A DNA stretch of 64,000 nucleotides from positions 1,021,681-1,085,680 of the forward strand of contig NZ_JANFMV010000001.1 in the NCBI RefSeq assembly GCF_024385575.1, given 5' to 3'. Position 1 is the stretch's first letter, and every line of letters starts with the position of its first letter. Origin of the DNA: Rhizobium sp. NRK18 (GTDB taxonomy: Bacteria > Pseudomonadota > Alphaproteobacteria > Rhizobiales > Rhizobiaceae). The notes under the pieces are model-generated. The model ran no database searches. It saw nothing but the letters and a program-made list of their open reading frames with translations, and had not been told where the DNA came from. Both the position numbers and the translations under genes were made by a program. This document shows positions 37,631-46,185 of this stretch, piece by piece.

Positions 37631-38113
37631 TTGAAAAGACTTTTTCTTCGAGTGACATTGAGCCTTGTTCTCGGCACATCCTGGATTCCCCAGGTGCAGG
37701 CGCAGGAAGGAATTGTTTGTGGCTGCAGTCTGGCGACGAGCGCGCAGGTACTCGCGGCTAAGGGCATGGTTTACCTGTCCGGTGACGCCGGGTTCTCGCC
37801 GGCAAAAGGCGGAGTGCGGTTCAAAGCGCCGGCACGCATTCTTGTTGGGGCACGGTCATCGACTGTCATCGGATTCGGCCAGGGATGCCGGCTTTCGGTA
37901 GCGGCTGGTCAGTCGCTTGAATGGAAAGGTACGTCGGGCAACTGGTGCCCTTACGTCGCGACTGGTGTCGACGGAACTGGTGTCAACGGAAACGGTGTCG
38001 CCGCGTCTGGCTTAACTGCCATGAAGGTTGTGCCGTTTGCCTACATGGGAGGGCTGGCCCTCGGCGGTATCAGCATTTCCGTTGCGCGTAGCGGAGACAG
38101 CGTCAGTCGCTAA
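37631..38113 (+). CDS. Small secreted protein of unknown function in polysaccharide island
   Basis: A 160-residue protein if translation starts at TTG 37631, which has GGGGG five bases upstream. The alternative GTG at 37562 has no ribosome binding site and overlaps the probable promoter. Residues 1-24 form a signal peptide ending PQVQAQ. The mature protein has cysteines (VCGCS, QGCRLS, NWCPY), short G-V-N/D-G repeats around residues 116-126, and a hydrophobic stretch near the C-terminus (VPFAYMGGLALGGISISVA). No family is recognised. The position between glycosyltransferases and Wza/Wzc suggests a role in export or surface retention of the polymer. Confidence 0.72.
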   Translation: MKRLFLRVTLSLVLGTSWIPQVQAQEGIVCGCSLATSAQVLAAKGMVYLSGDAGFSPAKGGVRFKAPARILVGARSSTVIGFGQGCRLSVAAGQSLEWKGTSGNWCPYVATGVDGTGVNGNGVAASGLTAMKVVPFAYMGGLALGGISISVARSGDSVSR

Positions 38114-38222
38114 CCGTTTTGACCGCCGAGGGGTGGGCCTTTTGCGCACGCGTTCGACGGGGCGGAGATTCGTCGCATTCGCCACCGCGGCACCAGAGGG
38201 CAGCCGGGATGCCAGTTTTCTC

Positions 38223-39035
38223 ATGATCGATCTTCATTCACACATATTGCCTGCACTGGACGATGGTGCCGACACGCTGGAGACTTCCATCGAAATGGCC
38301 CGCATGGCGGTGGAAGACGGCGTCACGCACATGGCCTGCACGCCGCATATCATTCAGGGGCGCTATCCGAACTCGACGACAACAGTTCTGCCGGCGATGA
38401 AGGCGCTGCAGGGGCATCTCGATGAGCGCGGCATCCCTCTGACGCTGGTGCAGGGAGCGGATGTGCACGTTATTTACGATTTGCCGCTTCGCCTCCGGCG
38501 TGGCGAAATCCCCACGCTGAATGGTAGCCGCTATTTCCTGCTGGAACCGCCGCACCAGGTGTTTGCTCCCTTTCTGGAGGAGTTTGCCCGGCGCCTGCTG
38601 CAGGCTGGATACATCCCGGTCATCACGCATCCGGAGAGATTGGGCTGGATCAGAAGGCGCTATGACGTGGTGCGGCGTCTTCACCAGCTCGGGTGCCCGC
38701 TGCAACTGACAGCTGGATCCCTTCTTGGTCACTTTGGGCAGGAAGCGGAAGAGTTCACCGGTCGCATCATAGAAGATGGAATGGGCAGCATCTTTGCCAG
38801 CGATGCGCATGGCGTGCGCGTGCGCACTCCCAGGCTTTCGACGGCCATGCGGCTGGTGGCGGAGCGCTGGGGTGCCGAAATGGCTGAAAACATGTTCGAG
38901 AGGCGTCCGGCGATCATGCTTGCCGACGGCAATCTGCCAAGCATCACCCCGCGTCGTAGCCGGCGATCAAGCCGGGTCGGCTGGCATCAGGACATTTACG
39001 CCACTTTGAACGTCTTTTTTCGTGCGGGACACTGA
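38223..39035 (+). CDS. PHP-type tyrosine-protein phosphatase (CpsB/CapC family)
   Basis: A 270-residue metal-dependent phosphatase. Metal-binding motifs of the PHP fold are visible: DLHSHILPALDDG at the N-terminus, ACTPHIIQGRYPN, the central HPERLGWI, and the final SDAHGVR. Such enzymes dephosphorylate the tyrosine tail of Wzc/CpsD kinases. Gram-negative clusters more often use a low-molecular-weight Wzb phosphatase, so this is the functional replacement. The ATG at 38223 gives the family N-terminus; the frame is open upstream to 38028 without meaning. Confidence 0.9.
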   Translation: MIDLHSHILPALDDGADTLETSIEMARMAVEDGVTHMACTPHIIQGRYPNSTTTVLPAMKALQGHLDERGIPLTLVQGADVHVIYDLPLRLRRGEIPTLNGSRYFLLEPPHQVFAPFLEEFARRLLQAGYIPVITHPERLGWIRRRYDVVRRLHQLGCPLQLTAGSLLGHFGQEAEEFTGRIIEDGMGSIFASDAHGVRVRTPRLSTAMRLVAERWGAEMAENMFERRPAIMLADGNLPSITPRRSRRSSRVGWHQDIYATLNVFFRAGH

Positions 39036-39048
39036 GGTGCAGAATTTC

Positions 39049-39780
39049 ATGAATGTTTTACGAGTGGCAGTGATCGGTCTCCTGCCTTGCCTGCTGGCTG
39101 CCTGTGGCGGTGCAGGAACCTTCCAGGAGCCGATCTCGTCCCACGCAGGCGAGGCGACAGGCGATCTCAGCCGCGTCGCCGCTTTGCCGCCTCCCTTGAA
39201 CAGCGCCGGCGGTCTGGAGCAGTCCCTTTTGCCGGGAGATGTTCTGACAATCGAGATTTTTCAGGCGAGCGACCTGAACCGCACGGTGCAGGTTGATGCC
39301 AGGGGGCTCATATCGCTTCCTTTGATCGGGACGCTGACGGCGGGCGGCAAGACGCTTCGGGGCCTCGAAGCGGAAATCAAGCGCCTTTACGGGGCTCGCT
39401 ATATTCAGAATCCGCAGGTGTCTGTGTTTCTCAAGGATTCGGTGGGCCAGCGAGTGACGATCGATGGCGAAGTGGCGAAGCCGGGGCTGTTTCCCGTGTC
39501 CTACAATACCTCTTTGCTGGACGCATTGGCGCTCGCGGGAGGGTTCCGCGACCTTGCCGATCCGAGGAAGGTCTACGTCTACCGTACCGTAGGCGAGAGG
39601 AAGCTGGTGGCAAATTACAATGTCGCCGACATCCGCGACGGACGGATGCCCAATCCCCAGATCTACGGCGGTGATGTCGTCGTCGTCTTCACCTCGCGCA
39701 GCCGCGTGGCCATCAACAATCTGAAGGAAGCCCTGGGCCTTTCGGCTCGGGTGGCCACCGGTATTTCAGTCCTGCCGTGA
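39049..39780 (+). CDS. Outer-membrane polysaccharide export lipoprotein, Wza/ExoF type
   Basis: A 243-residue lipoprotein. The signal peptide ends in LLAAC (lipid-anchored Cys19). Residues ~60-150 form the polysaccharide export (Poly_export) domain with LLPGDVLTIEIFQASDLNRT and DARGLISLPLIGTL, followed by a SLBB domain (VTIDGEVAKPGLFPVSYNTSLLDALALAGGF). It forms the outer-membrane channel for polymer export. It is shorter than E. coli Wza (379 residues), as is common in alphaproteobacteria. The ATG at 39049 is preferred to the GTG at 39022, since the lipobox is then properly placed. Confidence 0.9.
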   Translation: MNVLRVAVIGLLPCLLAACGGAGTFQEPISSHAGEATGDLSRVAALPPPLNSAGGLEQSLLPGDVLTIEIFQASDLNRTVQVDARGLISLPLIGTLTAGGKTLRGLEAEIKRLYGARYIQNPQVSVFLKDSVGQRVTIDGEVAKPGLFPVSYNTSLLDALALAGGFRDLADPRKVYVYRTVGERKLVANYNVADIRDGRMPNPQIYGGDVVVVFTSRSRVAINNLKEALGLSARVATGISVLP

Positions 39781-39821
39781 GGCCGGTCGTTGAATTGTAG
39801 CAATCAGTCGGAAGTCAAAAG

Positions 39822-42215
39822 ATGCGAGATTACAGTCAGAAGCTGCCTATGGGGCGTGCTCCCCATGCCACGAGCATTGCATCGGATGGCTATTATGGAG
39901 GCTTTTTCGGCGGGCAGGAACAGTTTCACTTTTCCCAGAGGAGGGGGTTGGAGGGCATTGATGCTGTCGGCCTGTTCCTTCGAGCTTTGAAGTACCGCTG
40001 GCTTGCGGCGGCTGTTATCGCTGCGGGCCTTGTGCTGGCGACCCTCGTCACGTTCATGCAGACGCCCAAGTATCAGGCGGCTGCGAAGCTTGAGGTGGTC
40101 TTGCCGTCGGCACGCGTCATCGAAGACATCGAGGTGACGACCGAAAGCAGCGACATGCGTGCTTTCCAGACCGCGCGCGAAAAGCTTCTCAGTCGTGCGT
40201 TGGCGCAGCGCGTTGTTTTCGCACTGAACCTTACCGAACGGCCGGACTTTCTGTTCCCGCGAAGGAACTTCTCTCTCGCCAATCTTTTCGCGCACGCTCT
40301 TCAGGGAGATCATTCATCAAGCAGACCAGATCTGCCGCAGGATGCATTGGTGCGAATTGCTGTCGCTCGCGTTATGTCGAACCTGCAGGTCAACCTGGTT
40401 CCCAACACCAGTCTCCTGACGATCATCTATCGTGATCAGAACCCGCAATATGCGCGGGAGATCGCAAACCAGGTGGCGCAGAGCTTCATCGATCAGCGGA
40501 TCGATCAGAGCAGCAAGACGTCCATGCAGGCCGGGGAGTTCATCCGTGAGCAGGTCCGGCAGGTGAAGGAGAAACTACAGGACTCGGAAAAGGCATTGGT
40601 GGAATACGCCAAGAAGGCCGGGATCACCGTGACCGGAAATGACCTGTCCCTCATCGGCTCCAATATGGCCGAAATCAACAAGGCCTTGTCTTCGGCGATC
40701 CAGGAAAACCTGGATTACGAACGGCTTGTCAAGCAGATCGACGCAGGCCAGGGGGGCAGCCTCGAGCAGGTCATGCAGAGCGAGGCGCTCGAAAAGTTGC
40801 GTGGGAGGCTGGCCGAACTGAAGGGCGACTATCGCGAAAAGCAATATCTTTTCAAGCCCGACTTTCCGGAGATGCGGCAATTGCAGTCGCAGATACAGGA
40901 GGTGGAGAAGCAGCTCAATCTCGGGATCGACGCCATCACCGGTGCGATCAGGCTCAAGCAGCAGGAAACCATTGCCAAGGTTGCCGATCTCCGGCGCAAG
41001 CTGACCGAACTCGAGGCCGACCAGTCCGCCTATCAGGACAAGAACATCCAGTACACCATTTTGAAGCGTGAGGTGGATTCCAATCGGACGCAGTATGACA
41101 GCCTGATCGGCAAGCTCAACGAGGTTGCCGTCGGTTCCGAACTCAAGATGCAGAACGCTGCGATCGTCGATCTGGCGGTCGCGCCCGTTGAACCATATTC
41201 GCCGAAGCTACCGATCAATCTTGCCGTCGGCTTGCTGCTTTCGCTCGGCGTGACGGCGGCGTTGATCTACATCCTGGAACTGGTCAACAACACGTTCAGC
41301 AACCCCGATCAGGTGGAAGGCGAGCTGGGTCTGCCGGTCCTCGGCATTCTCCCGCTCGTGCATGCAGACCAGCTCGAGCAGCAGCTGGCAAACCCCAAGT
41401 CGGGACTGTCTGAGAGTTATCGCTCGCTTCGAACGTCCCTTCAATTTGCGGCTCCTGACGGAGCGCCTCGCACACTGCTTGTGACAAGCGCGGAGCCGTC
41501 GGAGGGCAAATCGACCACGGTGGTCAAGCTGGCGAGAGACTTCGCTTCCCTTGGCCTGAAAGTGTTGATCGTCGATGCCGACATGCGCAAGCCAAGCATC
41601 CACAGGAAGTTCAATGAGGACAATGCGATCGGGCTCAGCAATATACTGATGAACTCGGTCCGCCGAGAGGATGTGTCGGGGCTCGTTCGGCGTCAAAAGG
41701 ATGCCAATGTGTTCCTGATGTCTGCCGGCACTGTTCCGCCCAATCCGGCGGACCTGCTGTCGTCCGCCCGGATGGGGCTGATCGTTTCCAGCCTCAAGAA
41801 ATACTACGACATCGTCATCATCGATGCGCCGCCGGTGATCGGTCTGGCCGATGTCCCTATCCTCAGCCAATTGGCTGATGGAACCCTGTTGATCGTGTCA
41901 AGCAATGGTGTTTCCCGGAAATCCGCCAGTGTTTCCTTGAGGAGATTGCAGTCTGTCGGGGCAAATGTTGTCGGTGTTGCCATGACAATGTTCCAAACTC
42001 AGAAGTTCGACTACGGATATTCATACGCTCGTCATTATTACTATGAACACGCTGAGCTCAGCCCCCGCTTGGCTGAAGCCGAGGGCGAGGGGATCGCGCA
42101 TGTCTCGAAATGGACCTTTGATTCTGTGGCTCATGGTGCTCGTGGCCGTTTCGTTGGCTGGCATCATCGGGTTAAGTCGGCATTTCGAGACACGATCTCC
42201 CGAGCTTTCTCTTGA
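39822..42215 (+). CDS. Polysaccharide co-polymerase / tyrosine autokinase, Wzc type
   Basis: A 797-residue inner-membrane protein. Residues ~20-85 lead to the first membrane helix (WLAAAVIAAGLVLATLVTF), a large periplasmic coiled-coil domain follows, then a second helix near residue 470 (LPINLAVGLLLSLGVTAALI). The cytoplasmic BY-kinase has Walker A PSEGKSTTV, Walker A' LIVDADMRKPS, and Walker B VIIDAPPVIGLAD. A tyrosine cluster (FDYGYSYARHYYYEHAE) follows near residue 735. About 39 residues beyond it read in a frame overlapping the next gene and may be a late extension. It controls chain length with Wza. Confidence 0.9.
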   Translation: MRDYSQKLPMGRAPHATSIASDGYYGGFFGGQEQFHFSQRRGLEGIDAVGLFLRALKYRWLAAAVIAAGLVLATLVTFMQTPKYQAAAKLEVVLPSARVIEDIEVTTESSDMRAFQTAREKLLSRALAQRVVFALNLTERPDFLFPRRNFSLANLFAHALQGDHSSSRPDLPQDALVRIAVARVMSNLQVNLVPNTSLLTIIYRDQNPQYAREIANQVAQSFIDQRIDQSSKTSMQAGEFIREQVRQVKEKLQDSEKALVEYAKKAGITVTGNDLSLIGSNMAEINKALSSAIQENLDYERLVKQIDAGQGGSLEQVMQSEALEKLRGRLAELKGDYREKQYLFKPDFPEMRQLQSQIQEVEKQLNLGIDAITGAIRLKQQETIAKVADLRRKLTELEADQSAYQDKNIQYTILKREVDSNRTQYDSLIGKLNEVAVGSELKMQNAAIVDLAVAPVEPYSPKLPINLAVGLLLSLGVTAALIYILELVNNTFSNPDQVEGELGLPVLGILPLVHADQLEQQLANPKSGLSESYRSLRTSLQFAAPDGAPRTLLVTSAEPSEGKSTTVVKLARDFASLGLKVLIVDADMRKPSIHRKFNEDNAIGLSNILMNSVRREDVSGLVRRQKDANVFLMSAGTVPPNPADLLSSARMGLIVSSLKKYYDIVIIDAPPVIGLADVPILSQLADGTLLIVSSNGVSRKSASVSLRRLQSVGANVVGVAMTMFQTQKFDYGYSYARHYYYEHAELSPRLAEAEGEGIAHVSKWTFDSVAHGARGRFVGWHHRVKSAFRDTISRAFS

Positions 42216-43326
42216 TCTGTTTCCGATCAATGTCGAGGCCTTGCTCACCATGTCCATGCAGAGCTTTGCAGGAGCGGCCACGCCGGAGCAATTGGAGGAT
42301 ATCGAGCGGCGCACACGAGCATTGCTTCCCTTCAATGCGGGCGACGCACGCCTTTACAGCATCATCGGCGAGGCGGAGCGGCAAAAGGGGGCGTCCGACC
42401 ATGCGTCGATGGCCTTTGGAAGGTCACTCAGCCTCGCCCGCACTGAACGCCACGCCCTGCAATGGGTTTTGCGTGTTGCGATCGAGAGAGGAGACTACGC
42501 CGAAGCGCTGGAGCGGTTCGACGCGTTGTTTCGCCGCTGGCCGGAGCAGATTTCAGTCTACGCCCCTTTGATTCCGCAGGTCTTTGCCGGACCACAACAG
42601 TACGAAACACTGCTCAGGCGACTGGAGGCATCCCCACCGTGGCGGACGACGCTGCTCAGCCGGCTTGCCGGAAACGGGCAGACGCTGGCGTATTCGGCCA
42701 AGCTCATTGAAGATCTCGTTGGCGAGCCTGCGCCGCTCAAGACCGGCGAAATTTCGAACGTCCTGAATGGGCTCATCAATGCCGGACGGTATGAGGTGGC
42801 CTATCGGACCTTCCTGATGACACTGTCACCGGAAGAGCAGCCGATGGTCGGTCATGTCTATGACGGGCAATTTCGGCTGAAGCCGAGCGGACGCCCCTTC
42901 GACTGGCAGATTCGCGATCATCCTGGCGTGGTCTTTTCTTATCCGGGTGCGGCAGGCAGCGGCGCTAAACAAGGCTTGACGCTGACGTTTCAGCATGCGC
43001 CCGTCCGCAATCTCAAGGTTCGGCAATATTTGCTTCTGCCGCCGGCCCGCTACAGCCTGAGACTGCAGGTGCGTGCCAATGAGGTTGCCTTGCCCAAGGG
43101 TCTTTCCTGGCGGGTTCGCTGCGGCAATTCCAACCGGGTGCTGGTCGAACTGGCCATGCCCGATGGCAGCTACAGTGACGGCTTCGCCGCCGACCTGACA
43201 GTCCCGTCCGGAGAATGCCCATTCCAGATCCTCGACCTGTCGACGAAGGCGGTGGCGGAAAATTGGAATGAGACGTATCGCGGCTGGATTGCCTTCGACA
43301 CTGTCGCCGTGGTGCGGGGATCGTGA
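42100..43326 (+). CDS. Membrane-anchored protein of unknown function between Wzc and Wzy
   Basis: A 408-residue protein starting at ATG 42100 (GAGGGG 7 bases upstream), overlapping the wzc coding end by 116 bases in another frame. One hydrophobic helix near residues 5-25 (PLILWLMVLVAVSLAGIIG) anchors it, and the helical region to ~residue 270 looks TPR-like (for example GDYAEALERFDALFRRWPEQ). The C-terminal ~140 residues are beta-rich (RQYLLLPPARYSLRLQVRAN) and may bind carbohydrate. No family name is offered. It ends one base into the Wzy-like gene, so both are surely co-translated. Confidence 0.78.
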   Translation: MSRNGPLILWLMVLVAVSLAGIIGLSRHFETRSPELSLDLFPINVEALLTMSMQSFAGAATPEQLEDIERRTRALLPFNAGDARLYSIIGEAERQKGASDHASMAFGRSLSLARTERHALQWVLRVAIERGDYAEALERFDALFRRWPEQISVYAPLIPQVFAGPQQYETLLRRLEASPPWRTTLLSRLAGNGQTLAYSAKLIEDLVGEPAPLKTGEISNVLNGLINAGRYEVAYRTFLMTLSPEEQPMVGHVYDGQFRLKPSGRPFDWQIRDHPGVVFSYPGAAGSGAKQGLTLTFQHAPVRNLKVRQYLLLPPARYSLRLQVRANEVALPKGLSWRVRCGNSNRVLVELAMPDGSYSDGFAADLTVPSGECPFQILDLSTKAVAENWNETYRGWIAFDTVAVVRGS

Positions 43327-44645
43327 TGGTGGGGGACCGGCAAAGTCGCATCCTGTTGGGGTTCGTCCTCCTTCTTTGCCTGCTGCTGGGCGGGGGAACG
43401 GCAAGGGGACTTACAGTCGACTTGCTCCTGCTTGTGGCAATGGTCTGCGTTTCGGCCTACGCGATAGGGCGCCACTGGAATACGCCGTCGTCCAGATGGT
43501 GCAAGCTCATATTCAGCCTGCTGCTTTGCTCGGCCCTGGTGCAACTGTTGCCGGTGCCAGTAACCTGGTTGGCATTTGCAAGACCGTCGGTCTTCTTGCC
43601 ATTTGATCCCTCGACAGGTCGTGCCTTTGAATGGAGCAGCGTCAGCCTCTCGGTCCCGCGGACGATCTTGGCTGTGATCACGGTACTCTGCGAGATTGCG
43701 ATGTTCGTCGCCTTGCGTCGCCTCGGGCGCGAAGAGCTTGGCAGGATGATGCTGTTCTATTCCGCTGGCGTCATCGTCAATATTCTAGTGGTTCTCCTTA
43801 ACTACTCCAGCGAGGGATGCGGCAATATCGTCGGACCGCAGAGCCATAGCCTTGGGGCAGGGCTCTTCGCCAACCAGAACCATCTTGCCACCCTGTTTTG
43901 TGCGAGCATTCCTCTCGCCGTTTACGGGCTATCGGTTCAGGGGATGCGGACCTTTGCCGTCTCGGCTTTGGTGGCCATCCTCATCGCTCTGCTTTCACTT
44001 GGATCGAGAGCAGGCATCCTCATGGGGTTCTCCGTCCTCTTTCTTTCGCTTCTGATCGGCTGGAGGGGAATGAGGCTTGGCAGACTTGGCGCGTCGGTGT
44101 TGGTGCTTTTGGTTTTCCTCTTTGGTTACGGCGCCATTGTTCGGATTGGCGTGGATGTGCCCGAAACCACGCTCAGCCGACAGCTGTTCGCACTGACCAC
44201 CCTGCGCGCCATTCGTGAGAACCTGCTGCTTGGAACAGGATACGGGACTTTTGACCTCGTCTATCCTCACTATGAGCTGCTCAAAGATATTTATCAGCCG
44301 TATGTAAACCATGCGCACAACGACTTTCTCGAAATCATGCTCGAGGGTGGCCTCGCCGGCGCAGCTCTGGTGATCGCCTATATCGTCGCAGTGCTCCTGC
44401 AACTGACGAAGGTCCATGGAGCGCCTCTGCAGCGCCTGTCCTTTCTCTCGATTTGTGTCGTCCTGGTGCACTCGACCGTCGACTATCCGCTGCGAACCGT
44501 GGCGATGGCGGCGGCATTCGCGTTCTACAACGCACTTTTCTTTGCCGCTTCTGAAACGTCGACCCGGCCCTGTGCCCGGCGATGCTTGGACAATGGAAAT
44601 CTCGATGATGTTGAGAGGGAGACGAAATGGAACTCGAACGCCTAG
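43326..44645 (+). CDS. O-antigen ligase / polymerase (Wzy_C family) membrane protein
   Basis: A 439-residue protein with ~11 helices and a large periplasmic loop carrying the Wzy_C signature: LFANQNHLATLF, then YVNHAHNDFLEIMLEGGLAGA, with conserved histidines. It matches the WaaL/Wzy_C family, so it may polymerise the repeat unit or ligate it to a carrier. The start is ATG 43326 in a TGATG overlap with the previous stop (GTG 43323 is an alternative). It overlaps rmlC by 19 bases. Confidence 0.87.
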   Translation: MVGDRQSRILLGFVLLLCLLLGGGTARGLTVDLLLLVAMVCVSAYAIGRHWNTPSSRWCKLIFSLLLCSALVQLLPVPVTWLAFARPSVFLPFDPSTGRAFEWSSVSLSVPRTILAVITVLCEIAMFVALRRLGREELGRMMLFYSAGVIVNILVVLLNYSSEGCGNIVGPQSHSLGAGLFANQNHLATLFCASIPLAVYGLSVQGMRTFAVSALVAILIALLSLGSRAGILMGFSVLFLSLLIGWRGMRLGRLGASVLVLLVFLFGYGAIVRIGVDVPETTLSRQLFALTTLRAIRENLLLGTGYGTFDLVYPHYELLKDIYQPYVNHAHNDFLEIMLEGGLAGAALVIAYIVAVLLQLTKVHGAPLQRLSFLSICVVLVHSTVDYPLRTVAMAAAFAFYNALFFAASETSTRPCARRCLDNGNLDDVERETKWNSNA

Positions 44646-45190
44646 CAATAAAGGACTTGCTCTTGATCACGCCGAAGCGCTTCGGCGATGCGCGCGGCTA
44701 CTTCATGGAGGCCTTCCGGCAGGATGTCTTCACTGAACATGCCGGCGCGCATGTCTTTGTCCAGGACAACCAGTCCCTTTCTGCGGAACGTGGCACCGTT
44801 CGCGGATTGCATTATCAGACCGAGCCAAGAGCGCAGGGAAAACTGGTGCGCTGTGTTGCCGGGGCCATTCTCGACGTTGCCGTCGATATTCGGGAGGGTT
44901 CACCGACCTTTGGTCAACATGTCGCTGTCGAGCTTGATGAAGACAGTGGGCGTTTGCTGTGGGTGCCGCCGGGCTTCGCACATGGATTCTGCACACTCAC
45001 CGACAATGCCGTCGTCTGCTACAAGGTCACCAACTACTACAGCCCCGATCATGACCGCGGCCTGTTGTGGAATGATCCGGCGCTGGGGATCGATTGGCCT
45101 GTCGTCGCAGGCACAGCGATATTGTCCGCCAAGGACCAGCAACATCCAGGGCTCGCCCAGCTGGACCCATTGCCCGCCGGTGGCGGCTGA
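44627..45190 (+). CDS. rmlC: dTDP-4-dehydrorhamnose 3,5-epimerase
   Basis: A 187-residue cupin epimerase. Marks are FVQDNQSLSAERGTVRGLHYQ (with the catalytic histidine), GKLVRCVAGAILDVAVDIR, PGFAHGFCTL, and YKVTNYYSPDHDRGLLWNDP with the catalytic tyrosine. It epimerises dTDP-4-keto-6-deoxyglucose at C3 and C5. The start at 44627 has GAGGGAGA just upstream and lies inside the end of the Wzy-like gene. Confidence 0.96.
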   Translation: MELERLAIKDLLLITPKRFGDARGYFMEAFRQDVFTEHAGAHVFVQDNQSLSAERGTVRGLHYQTEPRAQGKLVRCVAGAILDVAVDIREGSPTFGQHVAVELDEDSGRLLWVPPGFAHGFCTLTDNAVVCYKVTNYYSPDHDRGLLWNDPALGIDWPVVAGTAILSAKDQQHPGLAQLDPLPAGGG

Positions 45191-45261
45191 TGTCGGCGAA
45201 ATAATCTGGCTGAAAACTCCGGCCCCTTACCGCCAAGATCGTATTGAAATGAGGTGACGCG

Positions 45262-46185
45262 ATGCATGAAATGAACAACGGAGCTCGCCGGTTGCGGCTG
45301 GTGGTGACAGGCCTGGAAGGCCAGGTCGTCCGCTCGCTCGTGGCGCGCGGGGCGCTGCACGCCGATATCGAGTTCGTGCCGCTGGGCCGGCCCTGGCTCG
45401 ACCTCGCCGATACGAGTACGATTGTCGAAACCCTCATCGACGCCAAACCCGACGCGATTGTCTCAGCCGCCGCCTATACCGCCGTCGACCTGGCGGAGCA
45501 GGAAGTCGAGACGGCTCGGAAAGTCAACGCGTTGGCGCCGGGTGAAATCGGCAGGGCTGCTGCGATGCTAGGTGTTCCGGTCGTGCATCTGTCGACCGAC
45601 TATGTCTTCGATGGCAGCAAACCCTCGCCCTATGTAGAAACTGACCCGGTTGCGCCCCTCGGTGTCTATGGTCGCACCAAGCTGGATGGCGAGATCGCGC
45701 TGGCGGCGGCCACCGAGGATCATGTCATCCTTCGGACCGCATGGGTCTACAGCCCCTATGGGCGCAACTTTCTCAAGACCATGCTGCGGATAGCGGCAAC
45801 GAGGGAAACGCTCTCCGTCGTCGGGGACCAGGTCGGAAATCCAACGTCTGCTCTGGATATCGCAGATGCGGTGATTTGCATTATCCGGAGCTTGTTATCC
45901 AGCCGCGACCATAGCTTGCGGGGCATCTTCCACATGAGTGGAACAGGGCAGGCTAGTTGGGCCGAGTTCGCAGCGGAAATCCTCGCGCAGTCGCGGGGCG
46001 CCGGCGGACCATCCGCGGAGATTGTGCCCATATCAACAAGCGAGTATCCGACACCCGCGTGCCGGCCTGCCAATTCTCGGCTTGATTGTGCAAAGCTGGA
46101 AGAACTGCATGGCATAAGGCTCCCTCACTGGAAGACATCGATGAACGCGATTGTCGGGCTCGTGCTGGATGACTTACCTGATTGA
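45262..46185 (+). CDS. rmlD: dTDP-4-dehydrorhamnose reductase
   Basis: A 307-residue short-chain reductase. The N-terminus holds a slightly degenerate nucleotide motif TGLEGQVVRSL (usual GxxGQLG). STDYVFDG and YGRTKLDGE supply the catalytic Thr/Ser and the YxxxK pair; the ILRTAWVYSPYGRNFLKTML segment is diagnostic. It reduces the last intermediate to dTDP-L-rhamnose. It starts 71 bases after rmlC, with GAGGTGA ahead of the ATG. It is the last biosynthetic gene of the island. Confidence 0.95.
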   Translation: MHEMNNGARRLRLVVTGLEGQVVRSLVARGALHADIEFVPLGRPWLDLADTSTIVETLIDAKPDAIVSAAAYTAVDLAEQEVETARKVNALAPGEIGRAAAMLGVPVVHLSTDYVFDGSKPSPYVETDPVAPLGVYGRTKLDGEIALAAATEDHVILRTAWVYSPYGRNFLKTMLRIAATRETLSVVGDQVGNPTSALDIADAVICIIRSLLSSRDHSLRGIFHMSGTGQASWAEFAAEILAQSRGAGGPSAEIVPISTSEYPTPACRPANSRLDCAKLEELHGIRLPHWKTSMNAIVGLVLDDLPD

